A stretch of 60,000 nucleotides of DNA from Hydractinia symbiolongicarpus (lineage: Eukaryota > Cnidaria > Hydrozoa > Anthoathecata > Hydractiniidae): contig NC_079889.1 of assembly GCF_029227915.1 (NCBI RefSeq), positions 5,334,001 to 5,394,000 on the forward strand, written 5' to 3'. Positions 34,274 through 45,383 of this stretch are shown one piece after another. A program made the position numbers and the translations under genes. The notes beneath the pieces are model-generated. The model saw only the letters and a program-made list of their open reading frames with translations, was not told where the DNA came from and did not search any database. How positions within the stretch are numbered: the first letter of the stretch is position 1; each line of letters opens with the position of its first letter.

Positions 34274-34310
<37 letters not shown>
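34274..34310. repeat. (TG)n microsatellite
   Basis: About 18 TG units followed by TACGTGTGTAC. On the minus strand it reads as a Thr-His run and explains two spurious ORFs. Confidence 0.97.
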
Positions 34311-34313
<3 letters not shown>

Positions 34314-34326
34314 TGTGTACACATAA

Positions 34327-34406
34327 GCGCCTTGTGGGGACAATGTGGTGCATGAAAGCACCTTGTAGGGACAAATATGGTGCGTGAAAGCGCCTTGTGG
34401 GGACCA
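34327..34406. repeat. 31-32 bp tandem repeat, 2.5 copies
   Basis: Copies start at 34327, 34358 and 34390, each beginning GCGCCTTGTGGGGAC (or GCACCTTGTAGGGAC), the first two ending TGGTGCATGAAA or TGGTGCGTGAAA. Related words (CTTGTGGG, GGTCCCCAC) recur near 43240-43280. Confidence 0.85.
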
Positions 34407-34913
34407 TTTACCTTTTTGGGACCGAATTACATGTCCGACAAGGCTTTTGACCAAAAAATGCTTTAAACAGACCTGTAATGATAAAAAACAGCATTAGGAC
34501 GGAGGTTCTCACAAGCCATGCAAATGTAATGCCTTGTTGGAACCGTGTGTGGATGATGTGACATTCCAAAGTTGTTTTGTGGGGTCAAACATACACATTT
34601 TCCTTTTGTAGGAATTATTTCTATCAGAAAAGTAATATTTTTATTCTGTCGACTTAATTTTGATTTTGATTCGAATTGAAAGGCGAAAAAGACCGGAAAG
34701 TTTCATACTGATAATTTTTTTGGCGAACTACACGTTTTTTTTATAAGAACCAGTACAATTTGACTTGAGGCTGGCTGTCCTCTTTTCCAAGCCTTTTTCG
34801 GCCTGATTTGTTCTTATTTTGTTCTTATTAGTAAGAACACAGCTTCAGAATAGTTCGCGAAGAATTGGAATAGCTACATGTAGTATACGCGAAAGACCCT
34901 TTACAGAGATCAG

Positions 34914-35881
34914 TTGGGACGAAGGGAGCAGAAGCAGAACGTTGTCGCTACAGTTTATTTATACGCTGAAACAAAATCATACAGATATATATCTTTTAAT
35001 AATATCTCTATGAATAAAATCTCTATGAATAATATTGAAGCGATGTTAGAAAGTTGTGGATTTAAAATAAGAGAGTGGACTAAGTCGGCCACCTGCCCAG
35101 AGGTCAGTGAGAGAAGGGGGGAAGACAGGAAAACAAGATGCGTTTTAACATCGAGAGAGTGCTAGGGATAGTATGGGATCCTGAAAAAGATATATTTCAG
35201 TTTCCCAGAAAAATTATGGTCAAGGGTTTCCCTACTCATGCTACAAAACGGCTTTTACTGTCATACGTTAATTCAATTCACAATCCGCTGGCCATAGTGT
35301 CATCCTTTACGGTACGAGACGAAATAATGTTACGCAAGTTTTGGGGACAAGATAAAAAAAAAACTAGGATGGGACGATCCTGTTCCTATTAATATCAAAC
35401 AAGAGTGGGAGTCATTTTTTCAGAATATTCCTCTGTTGAATGAATTGCGATTCAGAAGATGCATTAAACCTAATAACGCTATTGGAACTCAAATATTGGT
35501 ACTAATTTCCGATGGATCAGGGGAAGCATATGGTGCAATCAGCTATGTTCATTTTTCATCTGGATCGAATATATGTAGCACGCCTTCTCGCTATAAAAAG
35601 CGCATAGTGCCCATAAAGGTATTGGACACGCTTGGAGCTTTGTGGTGCCGTCCTTGGAAAAAGACTACGTGATTTTATACAACAACAATCTCGACTTAAA
35701 TTCGAAAAAGTCATGGATATCGTTGACAGCCATGATCGCTAAGGAAAGTTATGGCTTTAATACCGTCGCAGTAAGTAGAATTGGGGAAATACAACAGAGC
35801 ACCATCCTTCAGAATATTGCCGATTCGATAATGAGAAGGAAAAATCTCAAGGAGCTATGTTGTATGGCCCTACGTTCTTAA
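34914..35881 (+). mobile_element. Decayed BEL/Pao-type LTR retrotransposon pol segment
   Basis: The coding content runs through three frames. Legible pieces are a linker (LESCGFKIREW), the block typical of BEL/Pao pol (Peptidase_A17 region) RVLGIVWDPEKDIFQF, the segment around GWDDPVPINIKQEWESFF, the RNase H-like stretch VLISDGSGEAYGAISYV, and the later SRIGEIQQST and QNIADSIMRR. Frame changes lie near 35140-35165, in the A run at about 35351-35365, and near 35640-35670, so the gene is dead. No LTRs were recognised. The reverse transcriptase proper and the integrase are not seen. Confidence 0.85.
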
Positions 35882-38094
35882 AATCAGCAGTCTAAGATTG
35901 GCCAATCGATAGCCAAATCAAATATTGAAGCATTACCGGAAAGAAATCGCAAAACATTTGTGAGTTCTATGGTGAAAGGAAATCTTAAGGAGGACCTTTG
36001 TTGAATTCTTGATAAGTTTGGTGTCGAATATAAAAGTCGAAAAAAAAGGCAAGGCAAGGGCAGGGCAGGCAAGTCTGGCATCGATATGCCTTTCGGGAAA
36101 ACATGTAATTAATTGATAGCTAATTACTTAGTGCGTACAAACAGTAAAAACTAATTAAGCGAATATACAATTAATTAAACTTTCACAGTGTTCGTGGGAT
36201 TTTTTTTTCCGTTTTTGGAAAATGGTCTCTGATTAAACGCAAAACAGTCTCCCGATTATTTCCTGATTATTTTTTCTATCGGAAACATTTCTATCATTTA
36301 GAAACTTTTTGTTACTCTATTGGATCTAAAGAATTATTGAATTTGGACAGTTTTTTTTTCATAACGACACAGTAACTTCTAGTTTTCAGAATTAATTAAC
36401 CCACATTTTTATTTGTCATTCAACAAGCAGCTAATATATCATTTTTTCTCCCAGAATCCACTGGTCAGACTATTCTGCTATCCTGCAAACTGTGGAAACC
36501 TCTCAAAAAAGAAGTAAGTAGCCTATGATTATAAAGAGATCGAAAGCTGCAAAAACACTGCAAGTTAATAAAGGAAAAACATATTGCTATAATTGAAATT
36601 GCAGTAACATAGTAGAAATTGACGAGGGTATTGCAATCTGTGAGAAGTCTGTATGTAATTTTCATATAGGTTCTCACAACCAATTTGAGATAATGTTGTC
36701 TAAAAGCTCGTCATCGTATTGTGTTCAGAGTTTATCCCTTCTCCGATATGGTGACGGGGCAAGTTTTCTTCCTTTAGAAAAGTTCCCAGTATCCTATTTG
36801 CGAGTTTTATTACATACATCTCCGATATCCGAAAATGTCCCTAGGAACGAGGTTGCTCAACGACCAACCATATTCACTAGAAAATTTTAACTATAGGTAG
36901 GAAAAGAAGTCCTGGGACAATGTTGCTAATTTTAATTGACTGCTGCTCCATCAGATGTGTTTACAAGTTGCGGATAGAAATAACTCCGAGAGAAATCATT
37001 TTGATATATAATGTGTACATGCTTTTTTCCACTAAGTGAACCAAGTTTGTTTACCTTTAAAAGGTCGCCATTGTGTTTTGCTTCTTCTGATCAAACGTTT
37101 CTATTTCAGTATCAGAGCTAAAATTTCACTACCAGCATACGAAGGGAATTGGTTGCTGCGCCACTAACAGTCCCTTAGATCATGTTCACACGATTTTTTT
37201 TATCAACAACTTTCGTCAGATCCCAAGTTCCTTATTTTTTAGCCAATATCTGGGTTTAAAGTTGCTTAGTGGTCGCTTCATTTTATTCAATTGATTTTCG
37301 TAACTTCTGCAAAAAGGGAAAAGAAGAAAGGAAATCATATTTTTGATAAAAGAAAGCTCTTGAAAATATAAATTAAAGTATGTTATTCTAACTTTTGAGA
37401 ACAATGATTTAAGCCTGAAGCTGTTCTTCTTTTGTTCTTATTTTTTGGCAAAATATGAGTCTTGTGTTCTTTTAAAATTGTTCTCATCAACATCAAATGT
37501 GTACGCATGCGCAAGAATCTGCAAGACTAAATGACTTTTTTTTCAATAGAAAATGTTCTGAGTTTGGCAGAAGAAAAATGCATTAACAGATAAGGGATTA
37601 TGTATTATTGCATTTTCTTGTCTCTTTTTTTTAATTTCTATAGCAATGCTCAAAAGATTGAATACGTATGTCCTGGGAACTAATTTTATGATACATTAAA
37701 TTAATCAACTCCGATGTCAACAAAATTTAATCCTTCCTAGTATTTGTAAGGAAGTTTAATTTGTATCAGGGGTCAATGCGACGTGTTGTTGATGGTTATT
37801 TAAAAGGTTGAATTTTCTGTTTTTATTTTAAACTTGAAAACCAACACTTGTGAATCTTAGTTAGACTTTACCATGTGTGGTGGAGAGCACTTTACATGAA
37901 ACACTAGAGAGTTGTAGTAAATTGATACAAGAGAATTTTTTTAACTGTGGTTTAAATTTAAACGAATAAAAATGGTTTAACTAACGTGATATTTCTTTAT
38001 TATTTTCGATTTTTATTTACATCCACTCTTCTAATATATATTTACTTAACTTAGTCACAAAAAAAAAAAAAAATAGAATACAAGAAACAAGATT
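35882..38094. other. Intergenic, nothing recognised
   Basis: Only short unrelated ORFs. Two partial ends of the CAACCTCGTTCCC MITE appear near 36844-36857 and 36912-36930. AT-rich sequence TAATATATATTTA near 38032, about 60 bp before the next start codon, could serve as a TATA element. Confidence 0.45.
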
Positions 38095-41071
38095 ATGTTG
38101 AGCGACTCGCAACTTAACATACAAACAGATGATTTTGAAGATGATTCAAGCAAATATAACTTTGATTATTATGCTCTTTCAAAGCTAAAGAAACAAGAGC
38201 ACTGGAAAGTGGGGATTCTTTCCGGCATAATAGCTGTGCTTACTGCTCTTGTAATTGTGTTTATCACTCTGTACGTACAAAGTCTTTCGTCCGTACAGAG
38301 TGATAAACACAAAAACTCAGCGTCGTATGAACTTTGTAAGTATTTTTTTACACGTTGGTTTATTTACAGCTGTAGAATATTGTTTATTACAAGCTTTTAA
38401 AAAATTTTTTTTATAAAAACAGGCGTGTATATACTTCCATTTTTCCTTATCAACTATGATGATAGTGTTTAAACCATTCATATGAAAAAGTAAGTAAGAA
38501 AGTAACAGGAAGTTTTAGTGTACTTGAGAATTCCATCTTAATGGCTGACTATTTTACCCTCCGACGTCAACTAAGTTACATTACTTGGTAGAAATGCATA
38601 TAGCATTGATCTAACTTGTTTGCCTGCCACACAAGTCAATTGGCGGTCAGTAGATGGCTCCAAGTGGGCTGACAACACCACATTTAAAGTGCGCGGAGTG
38701 GAGACTGGTCAAAGTGTCACAAACATTTTCTCGTATTAGAACCTAGTTCTTGAGAGGATTTAGGCTGGCATATTACTAAAATTTAAGAACGCCCTGAAAC
38801 CATGCTACGTCTCAACAAAGTTTTCAAGCCTAAAAAAGAATTACGAAAATAGTTTTGTCACGATGTCCCCTGGATTTGCAGAGCCCAGTAGTACAAATAT
38901 GATTATGCATATCTTTAAGCAAAAATATAACAGAGTTTCAAACGCTTTTTTGACTGTTTATTATTATTCTCAAGTATATGAGTAGCGGCCTTACTCTACC
39001 GTTAAATGACTTTCTCTATCCTCCTGAGTGACTGCAATTGATTTTTAGTCAAACTAAGAGCGTATAAAGAGCTGGCGAAGTATGGTGAAAACTGTAGTAT
39101 TCGCTATCAGTGTCATACACACGCTTACTGCAAAAATTTGCAAGGAACCTACAGATGCGTGTGTATGAGAGGTTATCTTGGTGACGGAATTGGAGATTGT
39201 CAAGGTGAGTCAACGTTTATCAGTACTGTATTCCCTCTTTTTTTAATCCATCTAACGCCCGTTAAGTTATAAAATTATTTTGCAAGCGTCTCCTTTAATA
39301 AGCATATTTTGCTACTATCAGTATAAAGCAAATCAACAGAAGGCCTGGATTCAAGTCATATTTCATACATCATCTTTGTAGCACTTCGTTAGCTAATGTG
39401 ACCTGATACTGATACATCTCACATATCCCTCTTTGCTTCTTCTATGAAAGAACATTCAAAGCAACAGCTTTGAATGTTCTTTCATAACTTTACTTATTAG
39501 AAAAACAGGGGAGAGGATTTTAAATAGGTTGTTGTTAATTAAAATATTCATAAACTTTAAGAGAAGTAATTTTCGCGAAATCACGAAATAGAGATTTTGA
39601 TCTGATTCGTAAAAAATGTGTTTCTGCGAAATAGACCCATGTCAAAAAAAAAAAAAAGAAAGATTCTCACTATAGAAAGATCTAAAATTGCCAGATTGCC
39701 GAAATTTAATTGTTCATATAAACTGGTTAGGAATACACCTTTTCCAAAACCATGAGTCATACTTTTTTTAAACTCGTAAAATATAAATACCATATTTGAA
39801 TTCAGCATAGTTTGTTTAATTTATCGTAAAAGTTTAACTTGATACGCCAACAGAAAGTGCTATTTTGAGGAAATATATATCACAGTTAAAGTCTTCTTAA
39901 TGCTCAAGTTATCATGTCCCGCCTCGTTTTCAAAAAGAGGTTGGACATGCCACAAATCTTTAAATTAGAATAGCAGGTTGTTTACTTGCTGCATTGTTTC
40001 GAAGTTTTCTTTGTTTATAAATTTCGATAAGGAATTCAAATCTGTTGTCCGTTTTTCATAAAACTCAACAGAAAAAGTTGCGGCACATCAAAAGAATAAG
40101 TCCCGGAATAGGTGTATGGTCGAATTTCCCGGAGAGAGATTTAGAGTGAGTACAAAAGAGATCATGGGAAGGTCACATTTATGTGAGAAGACCTTTCTTA
40201 AATCATCTCCATCAACGATACTTGCAAAACAAATTTCGGGGGAAATTACTTTCCTTAATGTACTTTTGTGCCATTGTGTGGAGCGGATGATACATTATAC
40301 ATTTTGCCGAATCCAAAAATTCGACAAATTTGATTGTGTATCACCCATTTTTTAGTCAACTTAACAAGGCTGTAACAAGGTTGCTTTTTTCTCGTAGATA
40401 TTGACTTTTCAATCGATTTCCATGAAGCAGGAGCAACCAACATACCAACTATAAGCGACTTAGGACACGGCTCTGTCCATGGTGCTGCAGTTTGTTTCTG
40501 GTTCACTTTGACCTCTGCTGCAAAGAAATGGGACAGCGAAAATAAAACCATTTTAAATTATATAACACACAAAATGGATCTGGTGATTCAAATTACACGA
40601 AACCATAAGATTGTAGCTTTTACCAGGAATGGAAATATATACCTCCGTGTAGAAGTCAATGTTAAATTTCCCGTGCACAAATGGATGCATGTCTGTTGGA
40701 CGTGGAGTGATGGAATAAGTTGGAATTTTTTTATTAATGGAAAGCTTGCACACTCTTCCTTGCTTAATCAAACTGTAAACCTTAAACCAGGCAAAGGGTA
40801 TTTATTTTTAGGGCAAGATATGAGGCGCGTAAATAACAAATATGTGATTAACAAGCCAGAAAACTTATTTCAAGGTCGAATCACTGGCTTGTTTGTTTAC
40901 CAAAGACCAATATTGGGCTACGAAATTATGGCTGCTTTCGAAAACAACCCCCCTGTGAATGGCTTGTTAGTTGGCTGGTGGCAATTTAAAAGGTTAGCTA
41001 AAGGTGGTAAAATTAGAGAAGCAGCTTTTCCATTTGATATCAACCTTTACTCAGCATTCTCTTTGCGTTAA
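38095..41071 (+). CDS. Type II membrane protein with EGF-like and pentraxin-like domains, 356 aa, 3 exons
   Basis: Exons 38095-38335, 39049-39204 and 40398-41071 join in phase to 1071 nt. Order: an acidic cytosolic-type N-terminus of about 38 residues, a membrane segment at about 39-61 (VGILSGIIAVLTALVIVFIT), a short stalk, an EGF-like domain at about 96-131 with six cysteines (C96, C102, C108, C117, C119, C131) and the closing GYLGDGIGDC, then a concanavalin-like fold of pentraxin type to the end. Pentraxin-like marks are WMHVCWTWSDGISWNFFING and YLFLGQDMRRV, followed by LFQGRITGLFVY. With no signal peptide and one early membrane segment, a type II topology with the EGF and pentraxin parts outside the cell is inferred. 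Ligand and role are unknown; such domains usually bind glycans, lipids or proteins. The short pentraxin signature (HxCxS/TW) is present as HVCWTW. Start: first ATG, after an A-rich leader. Poly(A) signals AATAAA at 41263 and 41327. The pentraxin call rests on motifs alone; LamG is the alternative. Confidence 0.88.
38257..38310. repeat. Perfect 19-bp inverted repeat in the coding exon
   Basis: GTGTTTATCACTCTGTACG at 38257-38275 and its exact reverse complement at 38292-38310, with 16 bases between. It encodes the end of the membrane segment and the start of the stalk (VFITLYV ... VQSDKHK). Confidence 0.97.
38489..38725 (-). repeat. tRNA-derived SINE, family 2, copy B
   Basis: It matches 440-620 in the same orientation: GAGAATTCCATCTTAATGGC, then ACTAAGTTACATT, then GGGCTGACAACACCACATTT and AAAGTGCGC. 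The tRNA-like head is worn or lost after about 38705. It lies in the first intron of the EGF-pentraxin gene. Confidence 0.6.
39444..39485. repeat. Perfect 19-bp hairpin with a 4-base loop
   Basis: ATGAAAGAACATTCAAAGC, loop AACA, then the exact reverse complement, in the second intron of the EGF-pentraxin gene. Confidence 0.97.
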
Positions 41072-41679
41072 GTAAACACAGTCGAGAAAACAATGGCTTC
41101 TGCAGACGCCCAAAGTAACAACATTAACCATGTTTGAAAAACAAAAGTCCTTTTTGTATTTTAAAAGTCCTCTTTTTGTATACACGTTTCTTTTATACTT
41201 TCAAATATAAATAATTTTTACTTTGCATTTTGGAGAACGTTATGCACTTTTTTCAATTTTAAAATAAACAACAGACGAATTTTAACAAAAAAAAATTATT
41301 ATTGCACAAATGTTATTGCACAAGCGAATAAACGTATATACACTTATTTTTTTTATAAGAATCTCATTAATAAGAAACGGAGTACTGACTGCTGTATAAC
41401 TTTAAGAGGCTTTTACTTCTGCACTTTTGAAGAGCATGAGATTATGCACAGCAATCTCACAATTTTCCCCACACATTTGGAAAAAAAGCAATTACTTGGC
41501 ACAAATGGCAGTTGTCCATTACTTGTTTGTTAGAACATAAATTTTAACTAAAAGGTGAAAACACTTGCAAGCTTCATTCTTAAGAAACCACGCCATAAAA
41601 GTTTGATACTAAACTGAGAAATATATACGAAACCCAGGCTAACATGGTCGTTTGGTTGATTTCTTATAATAAAACACGT
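41072..41679. other. 3' flank of the EGF-pentraxin gene
   Basis: It probably includes the 3' UTR, with AATAAA at 41263 and 41327. Nothing else was recognised. Confidence 0.5.
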
Positions 41680-42118
41680 CTACGGTAGTGAGACATGGGC
41701 AGTGAAGCAGGAAGATCTTGACCGTTTAGAAAGGAATGATATGAGAATGGTTAGGTGGATTTGTAACGCCCGTCTGAGAGACAGAAAGAGTTCAAATGAG
41801 CTAAGAACCAGGCTAAGTATCCGTAGAATTAAAGATGTTATCCAGATAAGAAGATTGAATTGGCTGGGACACTTCGAAAGAATGGAGGGGGATAATTGGG
41901 TAAGAAAGTGTAGAGACTTGATAGTTCCTGGGACAAAGCCCAGAGGCAGACCGAGAAAGACTTGGCAGGAGGTTATAAAGACAGACTTGATTCAGAGGAA
42001 GTTTAGATCTAACACAGTCTAGATCAGATTGGAAAAGGGTCATTAATATACCCCGTCCAATCCATGGTAGCATGGAAAACGGACTTTAAGCCGAGAATGA
42101 TGCTGATAATGATGAGAC
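41680..42118 (+). mobile_element. 3' end of a non-LTR retrotransposon, copy 2
   Basis: Same family as 28817-29375, now on the plus strand and very similar in sequence. It begins abruptly at [20 protein letters not shown] and reads to 42022, where a five-base deletion relative to copy 1 (within the codons after DLIQRK) shifts the frame to a stop. The 3' untranslated end (GAAAACGGACTTTAAGCCGA) and a short ATG-like tail end at about 42118. It is a dead 5'-truncated insertion. Confidence 0.9.
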
Positions 42119-43434
42119 AATAAACTCTCTTGTCATCCAACACAGAAGTTCTCTCAAACCTCAATAGATGACATGGATACATTCTTAACCCTTTTCGTGT
42201 TTTACGTTTTTACGTTTACACTATAATCTAAGGTCTTAGCGCATCATGCTCACTATGCTTAGCTCATCGTTAGCTCATAGTAAGAAGCATGCTTAAGAGT
42301 CCCATGATTTCCTAGGAGCTGAAATAAATTCTGACAATAATTCTTTAATGCACAATGATGCAGCAGTTGAATTGACTTGGCAAAATTATAAATAAATTCT
42401 AAGAATTTTTAATGACTAAAGCTAAAAGTCCGACGAATTCTTAGAAATCATATTTTCTCCGTGGCTGAATTTATTCTTAGACTTTGTCTACCTTAAGGGG
42501 GACAGATTGTAGCGGGAAAAAAATCGGTGGAATAGAATTTTGGCGGAATTTAATTTCGGATACCAAAAATATTATATTTAGGGGATAATAGAAATAAATA
42601 ATTTTGAAGGAATTTAATTGGACGTGTGACGAGAAATTTAAACGTGCAAGCTTATTTGTTTCTTTGTGAATCAAGCGACAACGTTAGCTTTTTACATTAA
42701 TAATCATCAACTTAGATAAAAAGAAAGTCACTCGTCGTCGTCTTAAAGCAAAGAGCTTTTGAAAGAGAATGTCTTGCAGAAACACGAAAGAGATCGACGG
42801 ATGGCGAGAAAAATATCATTTCGGCAGCAATTTAATTTGGCGGACGGTAAAAAAAAATTAATTTTGCGGAAATTTAAAATTGCGGATTTTTGTCAAATCT
42901 GCCAATTCTGCTATAATTCAAGATTTTAATGATTTGCAACAAAAATTAATGCGAAAAATATTTCGTATTTTTTGGTACTTATCACCTCAAAATCAAAAAA
43001 ATAATAAAAAGGGTCAGGTTTTGAATCTGTTGTAAACCGAACGTTCTGTAAAGTACGAAAGCAGCAAATTGAGCTTTGTCAGCACTTTTCTCGTAAACAA
43101 AATTTTAAAACGACAACAAGAAAGTACGGCGAGATTCAAGAAAAGAAGTAGAGTCTTTAAAAAGTCATGAAAACATATGCACATTTATCCCCCTATTATT
43201 TACACAACTTCGATTGTGACTAATGTGAAATTTAACACACCGTCTTGTGGGAACCATAGATAGCTATGGTCCCCACAGAATTGTACCGGCATGGATTGGA
43301 TTGATGTTAAAATTTACACACTTACCGATGATTATTGAAAGTACCGTTTTGTCATGGACGGAAAATTGGAGATGTTTTTAAACAATATCTGAGGATCTAT
43401 TATGTTTTTTCTAATCAAACCATGTACACAAGGA
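42119..43434. other. Intergenic, no gene seen
   Basis: AT-rich. Words such as GGCGGAATTTAATTTCGG and GCGGAAATTTAAAATTGCGG recur between 42530 and 42900, suggesting worn repeat sequence. A short palindrome ACCATAGATAGCTATGGT lies near 43254-43271 beside CTTGTGGG words. Confidence 0.4.
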
Positions 43435-43770
43435 AAGGCTACCATGACATATAAATTAACCTCAACAAAATTGTTGGAACTGCTACTCAGGTTATGTAAT
43501 TTGCCCAAAAATCCTGTCAAGAACGGAATCATAGAAAACACAATTTTTTTTGTTACCTTGGATAAGTATTTCTCTGAATTACTTGAGAGCTTATTCACAA
43601 ACCACTGTTTTTCTTGTAGGCTGGAATGTGTAGTTATGACATACACATTCAAACATGCAATTTTTACACTGCCCTGATCATTAGATGGCCTTGCATTGAG
43701 ACAGTGCCCTGTTATGGATGGAAAAAAGGCTCTTTTTAAATTTGCGCATACCGAGCCCTCGTAAATCAAA
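43435..43770 (+). pseudogene. Possible piggyBac-type transposase remnant
   Basis: In one frame, LLELLLRLCNLPKN, VTLDKYFSELLESLF, and past a stop at 43675-43677, LRQCPVMDGKKALFK follow in the order expected from piggyBac transposases (a FDNYFTS-type block, then an R..CP....K..K block). Key acidic residues cannot be checked with certainty and no ends were found. The antisense ORF at 43332-43808 is regarded as a shadow. Confidence is low. Confidence 0.3.
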
Positions 43771-44107
43771 ATAGACAGTGCGAACACAGAAATATCATAA
43801 AATAACATTCCATTACTATGAAATAAAGATTAGTTCAACTTGGACTTTCAGTTGGCAATTTTGGGCTCATAGAACTCTAACGAGTACATACCTGGGGCTC
43901 GTGTTCGCCCTTGACTAATTAGTACTTAATCAGAATGTCACACTCTCCTAAATATGTCCTGCTTTCTCAAAGATTTTCCTAAATAAAAAGTAAATATGAT
44001 AATACTATATGAAATCTAGTGATTCCTCACATATCCAGTTGATATGTCAAAGACTGTTTCAACACATATTGCCCACGGCTGTTGACAATTGAAGTCCTTG
44101 GATGAAG

Positions 44108-45117
44108 TTATGCCAATAATATTATTGTGATCTTTGGTAGCAAAAGTTTTTTGCCACAGGTTTTTAGAAATTGAATACTAACGATTGTATCATCAACCTT
44201 TTGAACAAGACCAAGATATTCAAAACTTTTCTTTTTTAGTGATGTATTTAACCAGTACCAGATCACCTGCAATCGGAGTAGAAAAACTGCCTGTGGCGTT
44301 TTCTTCATTTACAATATTCCTGCATTGCTGTAATCAAGCTCATGTACAACTGGGCTGGAACGCTGTAGTTAGAATTATTGGAGAATATCAATTTTGATGG
44401 TGAAACTCTTTTTACATGGTGTAACTTCAAGGTGCCATGGACATATTTAGCAGATGTCAGATCAAGGTTGACGATTTCTTCCTTGTCAAGACAAATCACC
44501 TCAACATTGCATACAGACTGTGCATACTCAGCTAAATGGCTAGCATCTTGTATTATTATTTGGCCAGCAGACACATCTTGATAGACTTTTCTCTTAACAC
44601 AGCTGCCTATGTCATTATGAGGACCTTTGAAGTCAAGTGCCTCACCGTAATCTCAAGATACTTTCAAATTTTTGGCGGCTATGTTTTTTTCATGCGTAGT
44701 TTTATTCGAAATGATTACGACTGACTTTTCCTCTACAGGGGTATCTTCAATCGGTTTATAATAGCAAGCAGTAGTGAAAATAGCGAATGCTTTATGTCTG
44801 AAATATGCACTTTGAATCTCATGACGCTGTTTGTTCTCAAAATTTATTGAGAAATCAACGCTTAATATTACTTCATTAGGCTTTAAATTTTCCTTGAGAA
44901 ACTTTAACGCAGAATGCTGTCTGTAGATATTGCAGACATGATTTGTGTTTGGTGGCAAAACTTCTTTGATATATTCCACTATATCCGCACCACTATGTTT
45001 GAGCTCAACTTTTTGATATTGCTTTTCTCTTCTTACCAATTTGTAGTAAGATATTTCAGGTATCTTGGTGAGTGCTTCCCATACAACCGCATAGAACTTT
45101 AAACCTGGGCAATCCAT
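44108..45117 (-). pseudogene. Decayed transposon-type ORF, unnamed family
   Basis: Read on the minus strand, 45117-44653 encodes LSVDFSINFENKQRHEIQSA, then KAFAIFTTACYYK and EEKSVVIISNKTTHEKN. Further down come VQ/IIQDASHLAEYAQSVCNV (44574-44305), and finally a small C-terminal module GDLVLVKY ... LGLVQKVDD ... VSIQFLKTCG. The order (a D-F-x-x-N-x-x-x-x-Q-x-E-I-Q-S block, then a DxVxVxY-type barrel end) resembles a repeat-like protein family common in cnidarian and mollusc genomes, likely transposon derived; I cannot name it. Two or more frame changes (near 44650 and 44245) show that it is broken. Confidence 0.55.
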
Positions 45118-45229
45118 GCAAATACCAATGCAGCGAAATTCATTTTTATTGGAGCAAATACTTTTTCAATAAATATTCCCAAATTAACTTCGATTATTTC
45201 ACGTTTATGGAACTTCAAGTAGCTTAACT

Positions 45230-45383
45230 CACATGTACGAATACTTTTGTTCACATGTACGAATACTTTTGTTCACATGTACGAATACTTTTGTTCACAT
45301 GTACGAATACTTTTGTTCACATGTACGAATACTTTTGTTCACATGTACGAATACTTTTGTTCACATGTACGAATACTTTTGTT
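45230..45383. repeat. 22-bp minisatellite, seven identical copies
   Basis: Unit CACATGTACGAATACTTTTG plus TT, seven exact copies, followed at once by CACATAAACGG. As 22 is not a multiple of three, the array is open in more than one frame and gives two repetitive spurious ORFs. The unit start resembles the end of the element that follows. Confidence 0.98.

Noticed and set aside
34106-34454. Minus-strand ORFs with a Thr-His run
   Set aside because: They come from the TG microsatellite.
43332-43808. 158-codon minus-strand ORF
   Set aside because: No family resemblance, and it lies opposite the possible piggyBac frame. Kept only as a shadow.
45230-45383. Regular repeats that could recall a CRISPR array
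   Set aside because: The units abut with no spacers, the genome is animal, and the unit matches the adjoining transposon end.
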